A stretch of DNA of 64,000 bases, from positions 1 to 64,000 of the forward strand of contig NZ_BMMS01000006.1 in assembly GCF_014646055.1 (NCBI RefSeq), read 5' to 3'. This document shows, piece by piece, positions 35,363 through 42,490 of the stretch. The position numbers and the translations under genes were made by a program. How positions within the stretch are numbered: the first letter of the stretch is position 1; every line of letters starts with the position of its first letter. The DNA comes from Wenjunlia tyrosinilytica (GTDB lineage Bacteria; Actinomycetota; Actinomycetes; Streptomycetales; Streptomycetaceae). The notes under the pieces were generated by a model, which did no database searches, was not told the origin of the DNA, and saw only the letters and a list, made by a program, of their open reading frames with translations.

Positions 35363-35827
35363 CTAGTGGCGGTGGCCCTCGGCGCTCTTGCGGCGCAGGG
35401 CCCAGGTGCCACCGATCGCGGCGGCGGCCAGGAGCGCGGCACCGCCGGCGGCCTGACCGGTGTTCATACCGGCGATCGTGCCGCCTTCACCGCCGAGCAC
35501 GCCCCGGGTGGGCTGCACCGTCGGACGGTGGGTGGGCCTCTCCGTCGGCCGGTGCGTCGGCTCGTGGGTCGGCTTGTGAGTCGGCTCGTGGGTCGGCTTG
35601 TGAGTCGGCTTGTGAGTCGGCTTGTGAGTCGGCTCGTGGGTCGGCTTGTGGGTGGGCTCGTGGGTCGGCTTCTCCGTCGCCTTGTCGCTCGGCTTGCTCG
35701 AGGGCCACGAGTGGTTCGAGCCGGACGTCTGCGCCGGGGACGGGTCCACGGCGAAGGCGGCGGGGGTCGCGACACCGAGTGCGGCGACCGTGAGCGCCGA
35801 GGCTGCCATGAGGCTGGCTATTCGCAT
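35363..35827 (-). CDS. Surface protein with His-rich PTHx tetrapeptide repeats
   Basis: 154 residues. Signal peptide (MRIASLMAASALTVAALGVATPAAFA) and a short Ser-rich linker. Then 14 consecutive tetrapeptides of form P-T-H-K/E (residues about 54-109), a C-terminal membrane helix (AAGGAALLAAAAIGGTWAL), basic RRK and a GHRH end. Eleven PTH units place a His every four residues, which suggests metal binding or pH-dependent extension; Thr could carry glycans. There is no LAXTG motif. ATG follows GGAGATTCAC. The function is unknown. Confidence 0.82.
   Translation of the reverse strand: MRIASLMAASALTVAALGVATPAAFAVDPSPAQTSGSNHSWPSSKPSDKATEKPTHEPTHKPTHEPTHKPTHKPTHKPTHEPTHKPTHEPTHRPTERPTHRPTVQPTRGVLGGEGGTIAGMNTGQAAGGAALLAAAAIGGTWALRRKSAEGHRH
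35501..35668. repeat. 12-base tandem repeat encoding PTHx units
   Basis: Fourteen 12-base units (consensus GTGRGTCGGCTY on the plus strand) encode the tetrapeptide array of the surrounding gene. Unit number is likely to vary between strains by slippage. Confidence 0.9.
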
Positions 35828-35992
35828 GTGAATCTCCATCAGCGAGGATGCGGAGCTGGTGTCTCCGCGGCGAGTCCACGCCTTGATTGCATGCAAACCC
35901 GGACAAACGACGTCCGCATGCCGATGCATGCCGGACGGGTGACAGCGTCGAGCGGACGGGTGACAGCGGCGCCGCCGAAGTCGGCGGGGGCC

Positions 35993-36376
35993 TCAGATGG
36001 AGGAGGCGGGCAGGAGCGAGGTGTCGAGGTGCTCGCCGACGTGGCCGAGCACCTGCTCGCGGTCGATGCCCGGCAGGCCCACCACCAGATAGGTGCCGAA
36101 CCCGTCCAGAAGGGCCCGCGTGCGCACGGCGAACCGGTCCGCGTCCACCGCGCGGAACTCCCCGCGTGAGATCCCCTCGGCCAGGAGCGCCACCAGGTCC
36201 CGGTGCCAGGCCAGCTCCAGCTCCCGCTGCCTGACCCGGGTCTCGTCGTCGGCGGTGGTCGAGCGGTTCCACACCTCCAGCCAGAGCGTCCACCGGGGAT
36301 CCCGGTGACCGTCCGGCAGGTAGAGGTCCACGAAGGCGTCGAGGCGCTCGCGGGCGGGCACCTGCCGCGACAGCAC
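35993..36376 (-). pseudogene. TetR/AcrR-family regulator remnant (ligand domain only)
   Basis: The 127 readable residues match the C-terminal ligand/dimer domain of TetR regulators of the BetI-like type: VPARERLDAFVDLYLPDGH, WTLWLEVWNRS, ELELAWHRDLVALLAEGI, RALLDGFGTYLVV. The N-terminal helix-turn-helix of about 70 residues is missing. The sequence upstream of 36376 in the same frame (LGAERRSV preceded by unrelated codons) does not supply it. A GTG with no ribosome-binding site could start a DNA-binding-dead fragment. Called a truncated pseudogene. Confidence 0.75.
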
Positions 36377-36450
36377 GGATCTGCGCTCGGCGCCGAGCTG
36401 CGGTGCGGGTCGTGGGTCGCAGGCGCGCGAAGTGGGGCGCCGGACATGCC

Positions 36451-36483
36451 GCAGCCCCGGCTGGTTGCCCGTGCCGGGGCTGC
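36451..36483. terminator. Hairpin after the DUF397 gene
   Basis: GCAGCCCCGGC (36451-36461) and GCCGGGGCTGC (36473-36483) are perfect 11-base arms, 23 bases past the minus-strand DUF397 stop. Confidence 0.75.
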
Positions 36484-36505
36484 CGTGCTCGTGGTCGTGC
36501 CGTGT

Positions 36506-36781
36506 TCAGTCGAGGGCCGGGAAGTCCCCCAGCTTCACACCCGCCACAAACGCGGTCCACGCTTCGTCAGGAAATGTCAGGGCCGGGCCGTGGGGGTCCT
36601 TGCTGTCCCGGACGGGCACGACGCCGGGGATACCGGGGGCCACCTCGATGCAGTCGCCGCCGTTGTCGCCGCTGTAGCTGCTCTTGCGCCACATCGCCGC
36701 CACCTCGATGCAGTTGCCGCCGTTGGCGCCGCTGTAGCTGCTCTTCCGCCACGTCGCCGCGCTCGGATCGTGGGTGTTCAT
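36506..36781 (-). CDS. DUF397 protein with duplicated N-terminal module
   Basis: 91 residues. The DUF397 signature WRKSSYSGxNGGxCIEVA occurs twice in tandem (about residues 11-28 and 31-48), followed by the usual VPVRDSKDPHGPALTF and WTAFVAGVKLGDF. Normal members have one copy and about 60-80 residues. The extra copy comes from a 60-base tandem duplication. DUF397 proteins pair with WhiJ-type XRE-DUF5753 regulators, and the regulator gene lies directly upstream on the same strand. Its reading frame continues 215 bases into this gene. Confidence 0.9.
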   Translation of the reverse strand: MNTHDPSAATWRKSSYSGANGGNCIEVAAMWRKSSYSGDNGGDCIEVAPGIPGVVPVRDSKDPHGPALTFPDEAWTAFVAGVKLGDFPALD

Positions 36782-37619
36782 GATCGCCGTAACCCTCCAT
36801 CACTTCGCTGATCAGAGCGGCTGATTCAGGGGCCGAGAGTGCGTCCGCCCTGAGCACATCATAGGTCCGTGCGTGCCGGGCGAAGACGGCTGGATCGTCG
36901 CTGAAATGGCCGCGGTCCAGCGATTCCGAGTAGACCCACTCATGCCCGTCGGGCAACGTGATCAGCGACATGGACGTGTTCGGCGGGATCAAGGCCGCGA
37001 CGCCGAACGGTGCCACCTGGATCCGGATGTTCCGCTGCCTGCCCAGGGCCAGCAGATGGGCGCACTGCCCCCGCATCACAGCCGGACCGCCGACCACGCG
37101 CCGGATCGAACCCTCCTCCAGCACCACCACGAGGAGCGGCCCGTCAGGGCTCAGGAAGCGCCGCTGGCGGCTCAATCGGGCCGAGACGCGCTCCTCGACC
37201 AGATCGGCGTCGTCCTTGGTGGCCACCCGTGAGAACAGCGTCCGCGCGTACTCCTCGGTCTGCAACAGACCGGGAATGACCTGGGTTTGATAGACGCGGA
37301 GCCCAACGGTCTCGGCGTCCATGGCCGCACGGCGCCGGAACCAGTCGGGATGCTCGACCGCCGGGTACCAGTCGATGCGGGACCACAGCCGAGCCAGTAT
37401 CCCGCCGGTGTCCAACAGCTCGTCGCAGGTGGCCACAAATGACTGTTGAGGCACCCGCGTTCCGGACTCGATACGCGCGACCAACGACCGATCGCACGGG
37501 ATCCGGCTCGCCAACTTCTCCTGGGACAGCCCTGCCCCGTCGCGCAAATCCCGCAAAACCTCCCCGAACAGTGCGGCTGACGTGGCCGCGGGCCCCGGCT
37601 TGCCGTTACGTCGGCTCAT
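36567..37619 (-). CDS. XRE-DUF5753 regulator (WhiJ-like) with out-of-frame extended tail
   Basis: 350 residues. N-terminal XRE helix-turn-helix (FGEVLRDLRDGAGLSQEKLASRIPCDRSLVARIESG), then the DUF5753 domain (VIPGLLQTEEYARTLF, RLSRQRRFL, IRIQVAPFGV, SMSLITLPDGHEWVYSESL). DUF5753 normally ends near residue 290. Here the frame runs on through the DUF397 gene and adds about 60 Arg/Gln-rich residues (two near-identical 20-residue units), an overprinted tail and not a known domain. A small indel that removed the normal stop is likely. ATG at 37619 follows AGGGGG. Confidence 0.88.
   Translation of the reverse strand: MSRRNGKPGPAATSAALFGEVLRDLRDGAGLSQEKLASRIPCDRSLVARIESGTRVPQQSFVATCDELLDTGGILARLWSRIDWYPAVEHPDWFRRRAAMDAETVGLRVYQTQVIPGLLQTEEYARTLFSRVATKDDADLVEERVSARLSRQRRFLSPDGPLLVVVLEEGSIRRVVGGPAVMRGQCAHLLALGRQRNIRIQVAPFGVAALIPPNTSMSLITLPDGHEWVYSESLDRGHFSDDPAVFARHARTYDVLRADALSAPESAALISEVMEGYGDHEHPRSERGDVAEEQLQRRQRRQLHRGGGDVAQEQLQRRQRRRLHRGGPRYPRRRARPGQQGPPRPGPDIS
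36641..36760. repeat. 60-base tandem duplication, 56/60 identical
   Basis: Unit 1 (36641-36700) and unit 2 (36701-36760) differ at four positions. The length is a multiple of three, so it duplicates 20 codons in both overlapping frames (DUF397 and the XRE tail). Confidence 0.92.
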
Positions 37620-37879
37620 GGCATCCCCCTGTGACAGCCCCTGGCTGGAACGTGTTTTGGCCTTTTGATCGTAGCGCCGGAGAGCGACGCTATGTGTACC
37701 CAACGTCATGGCCCGTTGCGACGGTTTGATCAGCGAGCGGACAACGCGCAAGGGGTGGCCCGGCCATGTCCGGCCGCGTCCGGCCGCGTCCGGGCGGCTC
37801 CACGACGTGGGAACGGCAGACCCCGGCGACCGCGCGACCGGCCCCGGGGCATGGCCACCAGCCAGAAGGAGCTGATGAC

Positions 37880-38206
37880 ATGACGGACTTTATCGCCCGT
37901 TTCGTCGATGGCGTGAGGGCGGCTTTCGGCCCGCGCACCCCCGGGAGGCGCCGGGCTCGCGGGGGGTTACCTGTTCCGGGGTGCCTGCCGTGCCCACCGC
38001 CGCGGGCACGGCAGGCACCCCGGACACCCGTCGAGCCGTTGGACGGCGAGGCCCACGACCTTGTGCGCCCCTACCTGCTCGATCGCGAGGAGTGGCGACG
38101 GCGGCGTCGCCGCCGGACGCTCCTGGTGACGGCCGCGCTGGACCTGGCCGCGCTGGACCTGGCGGCGCTGGACCTGGCGGCGCTGGACCTGGCGGCGCCC
38201 CGGTGA
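37880..38206 (+). CDS. Small Arg-rich protein of the WhiJ neighbourhood, with LDLAA repeats
   Basis: 108 residues with AAGGAG eight bases ahead of the ATG. MTDFIARFVDGVRAAF, a Pro/Arg stretch, and EAHDLVRPYLLDREEWRRRRRRRTLL recall small Streptomyces proteins with an LVRPYL motif that sit next to XRE regulators. The C-terminus is four copies of LDLAA from a 15-base tandem repeat, likely a local expansion. The Pro/Arg stretch is encoded across a perfect 21-base inverted repeat (37975-38024), odd inside a gene. Overlaps the next gene by GTGA. Confidence 0.7.
   Translation: MTDFIARFVDGVRAAFGPRTPGRRRARGGLPVPGCLPCPPPRARQAPRTPVEPLDGEAHDLVRPYLLDREEWRRRRRRRTLLVTAALDLAALDLAALDLAALDLAAPR
37975..38024. 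repeat. 21-base perfect inverted repeat inside a small gene
   Basis: Arms 37975-37995 and 38004-38024 are exactly complementary around an 8-base loop. The stem is as strong as any terminator in this window but lies within a coding frame about 95 bases after its start. It may attenuate the downstream XRE operon. Confidence 0.85.
38134..38199. repeat. 15-base tandem repeat encoding LDLAA
   Basis: Four nearly identical GCGCTGGACCTGGCG units give the C-terminal LDLAA array of the small Arg-rich protein. Confidence 0.85.
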
Positions 38207-38436
38207 GCGCGCCCGATGGGCTGTGGCCCGCCGCCAGGCAGTCGAGTATGACGATGCGCGTCTACAGCGTGGACCCGGCCACCGGCGAGCGGCGCATCCG
38301 GCGCGCGGTCGCTGTCACCGCGTCGGCGACGACCGGACTCGCCCTCGACCAGCGGTTCCCACCGTGCCGTTGCCCACGCTGCCGCAACGGCCTGCGCCCC
38401 GACGCGACGGCGCAGGCCCCTTTGGGGGCGGAGTGA
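38203..38436 (+). CDS. Small Cys-rich protein, possible zinc knuckle
   Basis: 77 residues from a GTG overlapping the previous stop; its own stop overlaps the next GTG. A beta-rich middle (MTMRVYSVDPATGERRIRRAVAV) is followed by FPPCRCPRCRNGLRP, where CxCxxC could bind zinc with another ligand. Not a family I can name. Its place inside a three-gene overlap chain supports that it is translated. Confidence 0.6.
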   Translation: MSAPDGLWPAARQSSMTMRVYSVDPATGERRIRRAVAVTASATTGLALDQRFPPCRCPRCRNGLRPDATAQAPLGAE

Positions 38437-38819
38437 TCGGCGAAGGCCCGGCGCAACCTTCCGAAGCGCTGAGGTACTTCGGAGAGGTGGCCCGCCACTT
38501 CCGCATCCGTGCGCGGCTGACCCACCAGGAACTGGGAGAGAAGCTGCACTACTCCGCGGGGCTCGTCGGCCATGTCGAGACCGCCACGCGCGTGGCCTCG
38601 GACGAGTACGTGCTACGGCTGGAGGAGGCACTGGGCGCGGGCGGACTCCTGGCCGCGGCGCTGCCGATGCTGGAGGAGGAACGGCACCGGGGCATGCCGG
38701 GCCGGGTGCAGGTCTTCGTCGTCGATGCGACCGCGGAAGAGCTGCCGCCACCGGAGGCGGCCAAACTCCTCAGACGCCTGGCAACCAGCGCAACCCCGCC
38801 CCCGGGCATACGCCGCTGA
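38433..38819 (+). CDS. Short XRE-family DNA-binding protein
   Basis: 128 residues. The helix-turn-helix (ALRYFGEVARHFRIRARLTHQELGEKLHYSAGLVGHVETATR) is of the WhiJ-like XRE type. The DUF5753 domain is absent, replaced by about 50 residues ending in ELPPPEAAKLLRRLA. It may be a truncated derivative or a distinct small regulator. GTG start with GGGGGCG upstream, overlapping the preceding Cys-rich gene, so the three small genes from 37880 form one unit. Confidence 0.82.
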   Translation: MIGEGPAQPSEALRYFGEVARHFRIRARLTHQELGEKLHYSAGLVGHVETATRVASDEYVLRLEEALGAGGLLAAALPMLEEERHRGMPGRVQVFVVDATAEELPPPEAAKLLRRLATSATPPPGIRR

Positions 38820-38940
38820 GCGTGCGCTGGTCACCAAGAAGGACGGGCACGGCGTCGCTCTCGGCCCGGTCGGCGGCGCACGCATCCAGGCGCTCACGAG
38901 CCGAGCCGATCAGCCGCGGCCATCAGAACGCGTAATGCCG

Positions 38941-39711
38941 CTAGCCGGTCGTCCGGTCCGGCGCGCCCAGCGCGGTGGAGACCTCGTCCGCTGTGGAGCG
39001 GACCTGGGCTGCCAGGGATTCCACGTCCGCGGGCCACGGGTCGAGGCTGATCGTGGCGACGCTCACCGCGCCGATGACCGCGCCCGTGTGGCCCTGCACC
39101 GCGGCGGCGATGCACAGGATGCCGGGCTCGTTCTCCTCGTCGTCGTAGGCCCAGCCGCGGGAGCGGACCTCGTCGAGCCGGCGGCGCAGCTCCGTCGGAT
39201 CGGTGACGGTGTTCGGGGTGCGGGCCTCCAGACCCGTTCTCGCCATGATCGCGTCCGCCTCGGAGGGCGGCAGCGCCGCCAGGATCGACTTGCCTATGGC
39301 GGTGGAGTGCAGGCGGATGCCGAGCCCCACCCGCGACGGCATCCGGTAGGGCTTTGCGCCCTCCAGCTTGGCGGCGTAGACCGCCTGGTCGGCGTCGAGC
39401 AGGGCGAAGTGGACCGTGCAGCCGGTCTCCTGGCAGAGCCCGCGCAGCGCCGCGTCCGCGTGCTGGGCGGGGTTGAAGCGGCCCATGACCTTCCCGGCGA
39501 GCGAGAGGATGCGCGGGCCGCCGATGTAGCTGCCGCTGCCGGTCGGGATGGCGAACTGCCGGTCGACCAGCGACTGCAGGATGCGGTGCACGGTGGACTT
39601 GGCGAGCCCGGTGGCGCCGGCGATGTCGGTGACCCGCTCGTGCTCGGGCAGCGCCTCCAGCACGGCCAGCACCTTCTCGATCGCGTTGCCGCCGCCCGGG
39701 TTGCTCCTCAT
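38941..39711 (-). CDS. IclR family transcriptional regulator
   Basis: 256 residues. N-terminal winged helix (AIEKVLAVLEALPEHERVTDIAGATGLAKSTVHRILQSL) and C-terminal effector domain (GCTVHFALLDADQAVYAAKLEG, LGIRLHSTAIGKSILA, GWAYDDEENEPGILCIAAAV, GAVSVAT), typical of IclR proteins that bind small aromatic or short-chain acids. No catabolic operon is adjacent, so the target is unknown. ATG at 39711 has GGTGGG four bases ahead. Upstream in-frame ATGs lie in repeat DNA. Confidence 0.92.
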   Translation of the reverse strand: MRSNPGGGNAIEKVLAVLEALPEHERVTDIAGATGLAKSTVHRILQSLVDRQFAIPTGSGSYIGGPRILSLAGKVMGRFNPAQHADAALRGLCQETGCTVHFALLDADQAVYAAKLEGAKPYRMPSRVGLGIRLHSTAIGKSILAALPPSEADAIMARTGLEARTPNTVTDPTELRRRLDEVRSRGWAYDDEENEPGILCIAAAVQGHTGAVIGAVSVATISLDPWPADVESLAAQVRSTADEVSTALGAPDRTTG

Positions 39712-39752
39712 ATGCCCACCGTATCCGCGACCGCCCCGCCCCAGCGCCCCAT

Positions 39753-39796
39753 CCACCTCCCGTCCACGACCGGCCCACCTCCCGTCCACGACCGGC
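39753..39796. repeat. 22-base tandem direct repeat, two copies
   Basis: Two exact head-to-tail copies upstream of the IclR gene start, on its promoter side. They could be regulator half-sites or a neutral duplication. Confidence 0.7.
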
Positions 39797-40135
39797 ACAT
39801 GCCCGTTGGCGAAGTCGGACGCGCCCTGGGCGAGGAAGACGGCCACCCTCCGCGGGCATCGTGCCTCACCCGTTCTGTTCGGGGCCGCCAACACCGCGGG
39901 CGGGGGTCCGGGCGAAAATGATTTCTCCGCGGAACCCGGCCGGAGCGGCTCCCGTGGGCGGCGTCGGATCGGAAGGGCAGTTGTTCAGGAAGGTGTTCGG
40001 CCGACGCCTCGGGCTGCTCGCCCTGCTGTGCCCGCCGGCCTATCTCCCAGTCCGCGCGGGTTCTTGACTGGATGGTGGTCGGATGATTTCTCAGAGTTAA
40101 TAACGGGCGCCTTCGATTACACGTGGTGAGTGGTC

Positions 40136-40182
40136 GTGCACGCGCAATCGCCCATGCGAATGCACGTGCACACCGCTATCAT
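40136..40182 (+). promoter_or_regulatory. Promoter with TGCACGTGCA operator for the DUF397 gene
   Basis: TATCAT (40177-40182) is a likely -10 box. The perfect palindrome TGCACGTGCA (40161-40170) lies in the promoter spacer, with a half-site-like GTGCACGCGCA at 40136-40146. The same palindrome recurs at 41261-41270 and within 41331-41350 ahead of the WhiJ-like genes. Confidence 0.7.
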
Positions 40183-40214
40183 CTGAGGTACAGCACGGCA
40201 CCCGGGAGACTCAG

Positions 40215-40451
40215 ATGCGCCCCACGTACAACGGCATGGCCGCCACTGACCTGCGGGGGGTCGTCTGGCAGAAGAGCCGGCGCAGTAACTCGCAGGGGAA
40301 TTGCGTGGAGTTTGCGAAGCTGCCGGACGGCGATGTGGCGGTGCGGAATTCTCGTCACCCCGACGGGCCCGCACTCATCTACACTCGCGCCGAGATCGAG
40401 GCACTCATCCTGGGTGCCAAGGACGGCGATTTCGACGGCCTGGTCCAGTAA
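40215..40451 (+). CDS. DUF397 protein
   Basis: 78 residues. Single DUF397 domain: VVWQKSRRSNSQGNCVEFAKLPDGDVAVRNSRHPDGPALIYTRAEIEALILGAKDGDFD. ATG follows GGGAGACTCAG. In Streptomyces these small proteins are co-selected with WhiJ-type XRE-DUF5753 regulators and antagonise or modulate them. The cognate partners here are likely the ATPase at 40702 and the regulator at 41457, which share its operator sequence. Confidence 0.92.
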   Translation: MRPTYNGMAATDLRGVVWQKSRRSNSQGNCVEFAKLPDGDVAVRNSRHPDGPALIYTRAEIEALILGAKDGDFDGLVQ

Positions 40452-40701
40452 GCGGCGCCGGCGCCGACGGTAAGCCCATGCCGAGCACGGGCTGAAGTTC
40501 GCCCTGAGCAGGGCGAGGGACGGCCGGTGCGGCAGTCGGCGGTGGTACTCGGCGGTGGCACAGTGCTGGGCCGCACTCCCCACGCGCGAGCCCGCGCGCA
40601 CCCAAGGGCACGCCTCCCCGATTCGCGAACTCCGCGCCCATCGCCGGTGCCGGCCACGTGGGGCTCCGCGCTCATGAATGGGGAGGTGTGCGTTCCTTGG
40701 G

Positions 40702-41223
40702 TTACACCGCCACCTGGGTGGTCGGACCGGACAGGTCGTCGTCGCCCGAGTGGAACAGCGCCCAGACGATCTTCCCGGCTCCCGCGAGCGGGTGCCAGCC
40801 CCAGGTGTCACTGAACGAGTCGACGAGGTGCAGTCCGCGTCCCGACTCCGATATGTAGTCGGGCTCCTTCGACACCGGTCCCTGGTCGCTGGGGTCGCGC
40901 ACGGCGCAGACCACCCGCGACGCCTTGCGTATGAGACACAGTTGTATAGGGGCCCCCGGGTGCGAGGGCCCCTGCGACATGCCGTGCCGCAGGGCGTTGG
41001 TGACCAGCTCGGAGGCCACGAGGGCCACCGAGTCGAAGAGCTCGGCGAGGTTCCAGCGTCGCAACGTCGTCATCGCGAAGTCCCTCGCGTCCTTGACCGC
41101 TTCGAACCGCGGCGGGAGCTCGAACTCACAGGAGATGGAGACGGCGCCCGGCGCCTCGAACTCCGCGGACGCGAGCAGTTCTTGCCATAACGGCTCGAGA
41201 ACTACAGAGCCTCCAGTCCCCAT
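40702..41223 (-). CDS. RsbW-like ATP-binding protein (HATPase_c_2)
   Basis: 173 residues. Serine-kinase-type ATPase fold: FAMTTLRRWNL, N-box VALVASELVTNALRHG, the DPSD element (CAVRDPSDQGP) and the G-box SESGRGLHLVDSFSDTWGW. It is of the anti-sigma-factor-like group that accompanies WhiJ/DUF397 modules in Streptomyces, acting by protein-protein binding in the cytoplasm. ATG at 41223 follows GGGGTG; frames reaching further upstream cross the operator array and are rejected. Divergent from the XRE gene. Confidence 0.9.
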   Translation of the reverse strand: MGTGGSVVLEPLWQELLASAEFEAPGAVSISCEFELPPRFEAVKDARDFAMTTLRRWNLAELFDSVALVASELVTNALRHGMSQGPSHPGAPIQLCLIRKASRVVCAVRDPSDQGPVSKEPDYISESGRGLHLVDSFSDTWGWHPLAGAGKIVWALFHSGDDDLSGPTTQVAV

Positions 41224-41259
41224 GTGCAGCACCCCGTGTGATCGCAAGTGATCGTGCAA

Positions 41260-41271
41260 GTGCACGTGCAC
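41260..41271. promoter_or_regulatory. Perfect palindrome GTGCACGTGCAC
   Basis: A 12-base perfect palindrome 37 bases upstream of the ATPase gene start, preceded by GTGCAA (41254-41259), a further half-site-like element. Its core is identical to the palindrome ahead of the DUF397 gene. Confidence 0.75.
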
Positions 41272-41330
41272 CATCCTCCCCAACGCGCACAGCAGATGCA
41301 AGAGCGGATTCCCGTGCATGAGGCGCCAAG

Positions 41331-41350
41331 GCAAATGCACGTGCATTTGC
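41331..41350. promoter_or_regulatory. Perfect 20-base palindrome GCAAATGCACGTGCATTTGC
   Basis: It lies about 107 bases before the XRE start and directly upstream of TAATCT (41362-41367), a possible -10 box, so bound protein would block RNA polymerase. An extra GTGCAC lies at 41353-41358. It shares the ATGCACGTGCA core with the other two sites. Confidence 0.8.
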
Positions 41351-41456
41351 ATGTGCACTGGTAATCTTTGTGTGGCCGGACCCGCACTCTTCGCAGCACC
41401 GGGGTGGCACACTGTGCCTGATGGCTTGAGGACGCAGGGGGAGGAGGTTCACGAGG

Positions 41457-42323
41457 ATGAGCACAGTGCAGCCCGGCGGCGGGTCGATGGTGCGCCGTAT
41501 CCTTCTCGGCTCCCAACTGCGGCGATTGCGTGAATCCAAGGGCATCACACGCGAGGAGGCCGGGTACTCCATCCGCGGCTCCGAGTCGAAGATCAGTCGT
41601 ATGGAGCTCGGGCGGGTGAGCTTCAAAGAGCGCGACGTGGCCGATCTCCTCACCCTCTACGGTGTGACGGACGACACAGAGCGCTCAGCCCTGCTTGGAC
41701 TCGCGCGCGAGGCGAACGCGGCCGGCTGGTGGCACAGCTACGGCGATGTCCTGCCGAGCTGGTTCCAGACCTACGTGGGTCTGGAGGAGGCCGCCTCGCT
41801 CATCCGCACCTACGAGGTCCAGTTCGTCCCCGGCCTGCTGCAGACCGAGGACTACGCGCGTACCGTCACCATGCTCGGCCAGCCCGCCGCACCCTCGGAG
41901 GAGATAGAGCGCCGGGTCGCCCTGCGGATGCAGCGGCAGAAGCTGCTCGTCTCCGAGCGCGCCCCGAAGCTGTGGGCGGTCATCGACGAGGCCGCGCTGC
42001 GCCGTCCGCTCGGCGGGCGCAAGGTGATGCGCGCTCAGGTCGAGCGGCTCGTGGAGCTCACCGACCAGGCGGGAGTCACGATCCAGGTGATGCCGTTCCA
42101 GTTCGGCGGGCACGCGGCCGAGGGCGGCGCGTTCTCGATCCTGCGCTTCCCCGAGCAGGACTTGCCGGACGTGGTCTACCTCGAACAGCTCACCAGCGCC
42201 CTGTATCTCGACAAGCGTGACGACGTGGACCAGTACAGCCAGGCCATGGAGCGGCTGTGCGTGGACAGCCTCGCCCCCGACCGGACGGTCTCCCTGCTGA
42301 GCCGGATCGCCAAGGAGTTCTAG
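41457..42323 (+). CDS. XRE-DUF5753 regulator (WhiJ-like), copy A
   Basis: 288 residues. Helix-turn-helix ILLGSQLRRLRESKGITREE ... SESKISRMELGRVSFKERDVADLL. Then DUF5753: WFQTYVGLEEAASLIRTYEVQFVPGLLQTEDYARTV, RMQRQKLL, VTIQVMPFQFGGH, FPEQDLPDVVYLEQLTSALYLDKRDDVDQY. Sporulation-related WhiJ has this form. It is divergent from an RsbW-like gene and near a DUF397 gene, completing the usual three-part module, and probably binds the GTGCAC-type palindromes. Strong GGAGG and CGAGG upstream of the ATG. Confidence 0.93.
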   Translation: MSTVQPGGGSMVRRILLGSQLRRLRESKGITREEAGYSIRGSESKISRMELGRVSFKERDVADLLTLYGVTDDTERSALLGLAREANAAGWWHSYGDVLPSWFQTYVGLEEAASLIRTYEVQFVPGLLQTEDYARTVTMLGQPAAPSEEIERRVALRMQRQKLLVSERAPKLWAVIDEAALRRPLGGRKVMRAQVERLVELTDQAGVTIQVMPFQFGGHAAEGGAFSILRFPEQDLPDVVYLEQLTSALYLDKRDDVDQYSQAMERLCVDSLAPDRTVSLLSRIAKEF

Positions 42324-42490
42324 CCCCGGTCCCCTCCCGAGGCAGGCGCGGCGGCCTCTTCGGGGGATTCGGGCTTTCGGGGGAGATCGGCGCACAACAC
42401 ATCCTCCATGCCGTCAATCCGACTACCGGTGTGGCACGCTCCAGCCATCCCCTTCTGGAAAGGGCGGCGCCGGGCTCAGCGGTCGCCGCG

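Larger units (their letters stand above)
39712..40214. other. 500-base gap without a gene
   Basis: I see no supported gene. A 22-base unit (CCACCTCCCGTCCACGACCG plus GC) is repeated twice in tandem at 39753-39796. From about 40080 the DNA becomes AT-richer and carries the promoter and operator of the DUF397 gene. Confidence 0.6.

Noticed and set aside
35501-35668. Possible CRISPR array (regular 12-base period)
   Set aside because: Units are contiguous without spacers and encode an in-frame tetrapeptide repeat in a secreted protein.
40452-40701. A hidden small gene between the DUF397 and RsbW-like genes
   Set aside because: No frame has a ribosome-binding site together with a recognisable protein. 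It is simply a convergent spacer.
42324-42490. Terminator between XRE copy A and the methyltransferase
   Set aside because: Only weak, interrupted pairings around GGGGGATTCGGG-like runs; not comparable with the other hairpins in the window.
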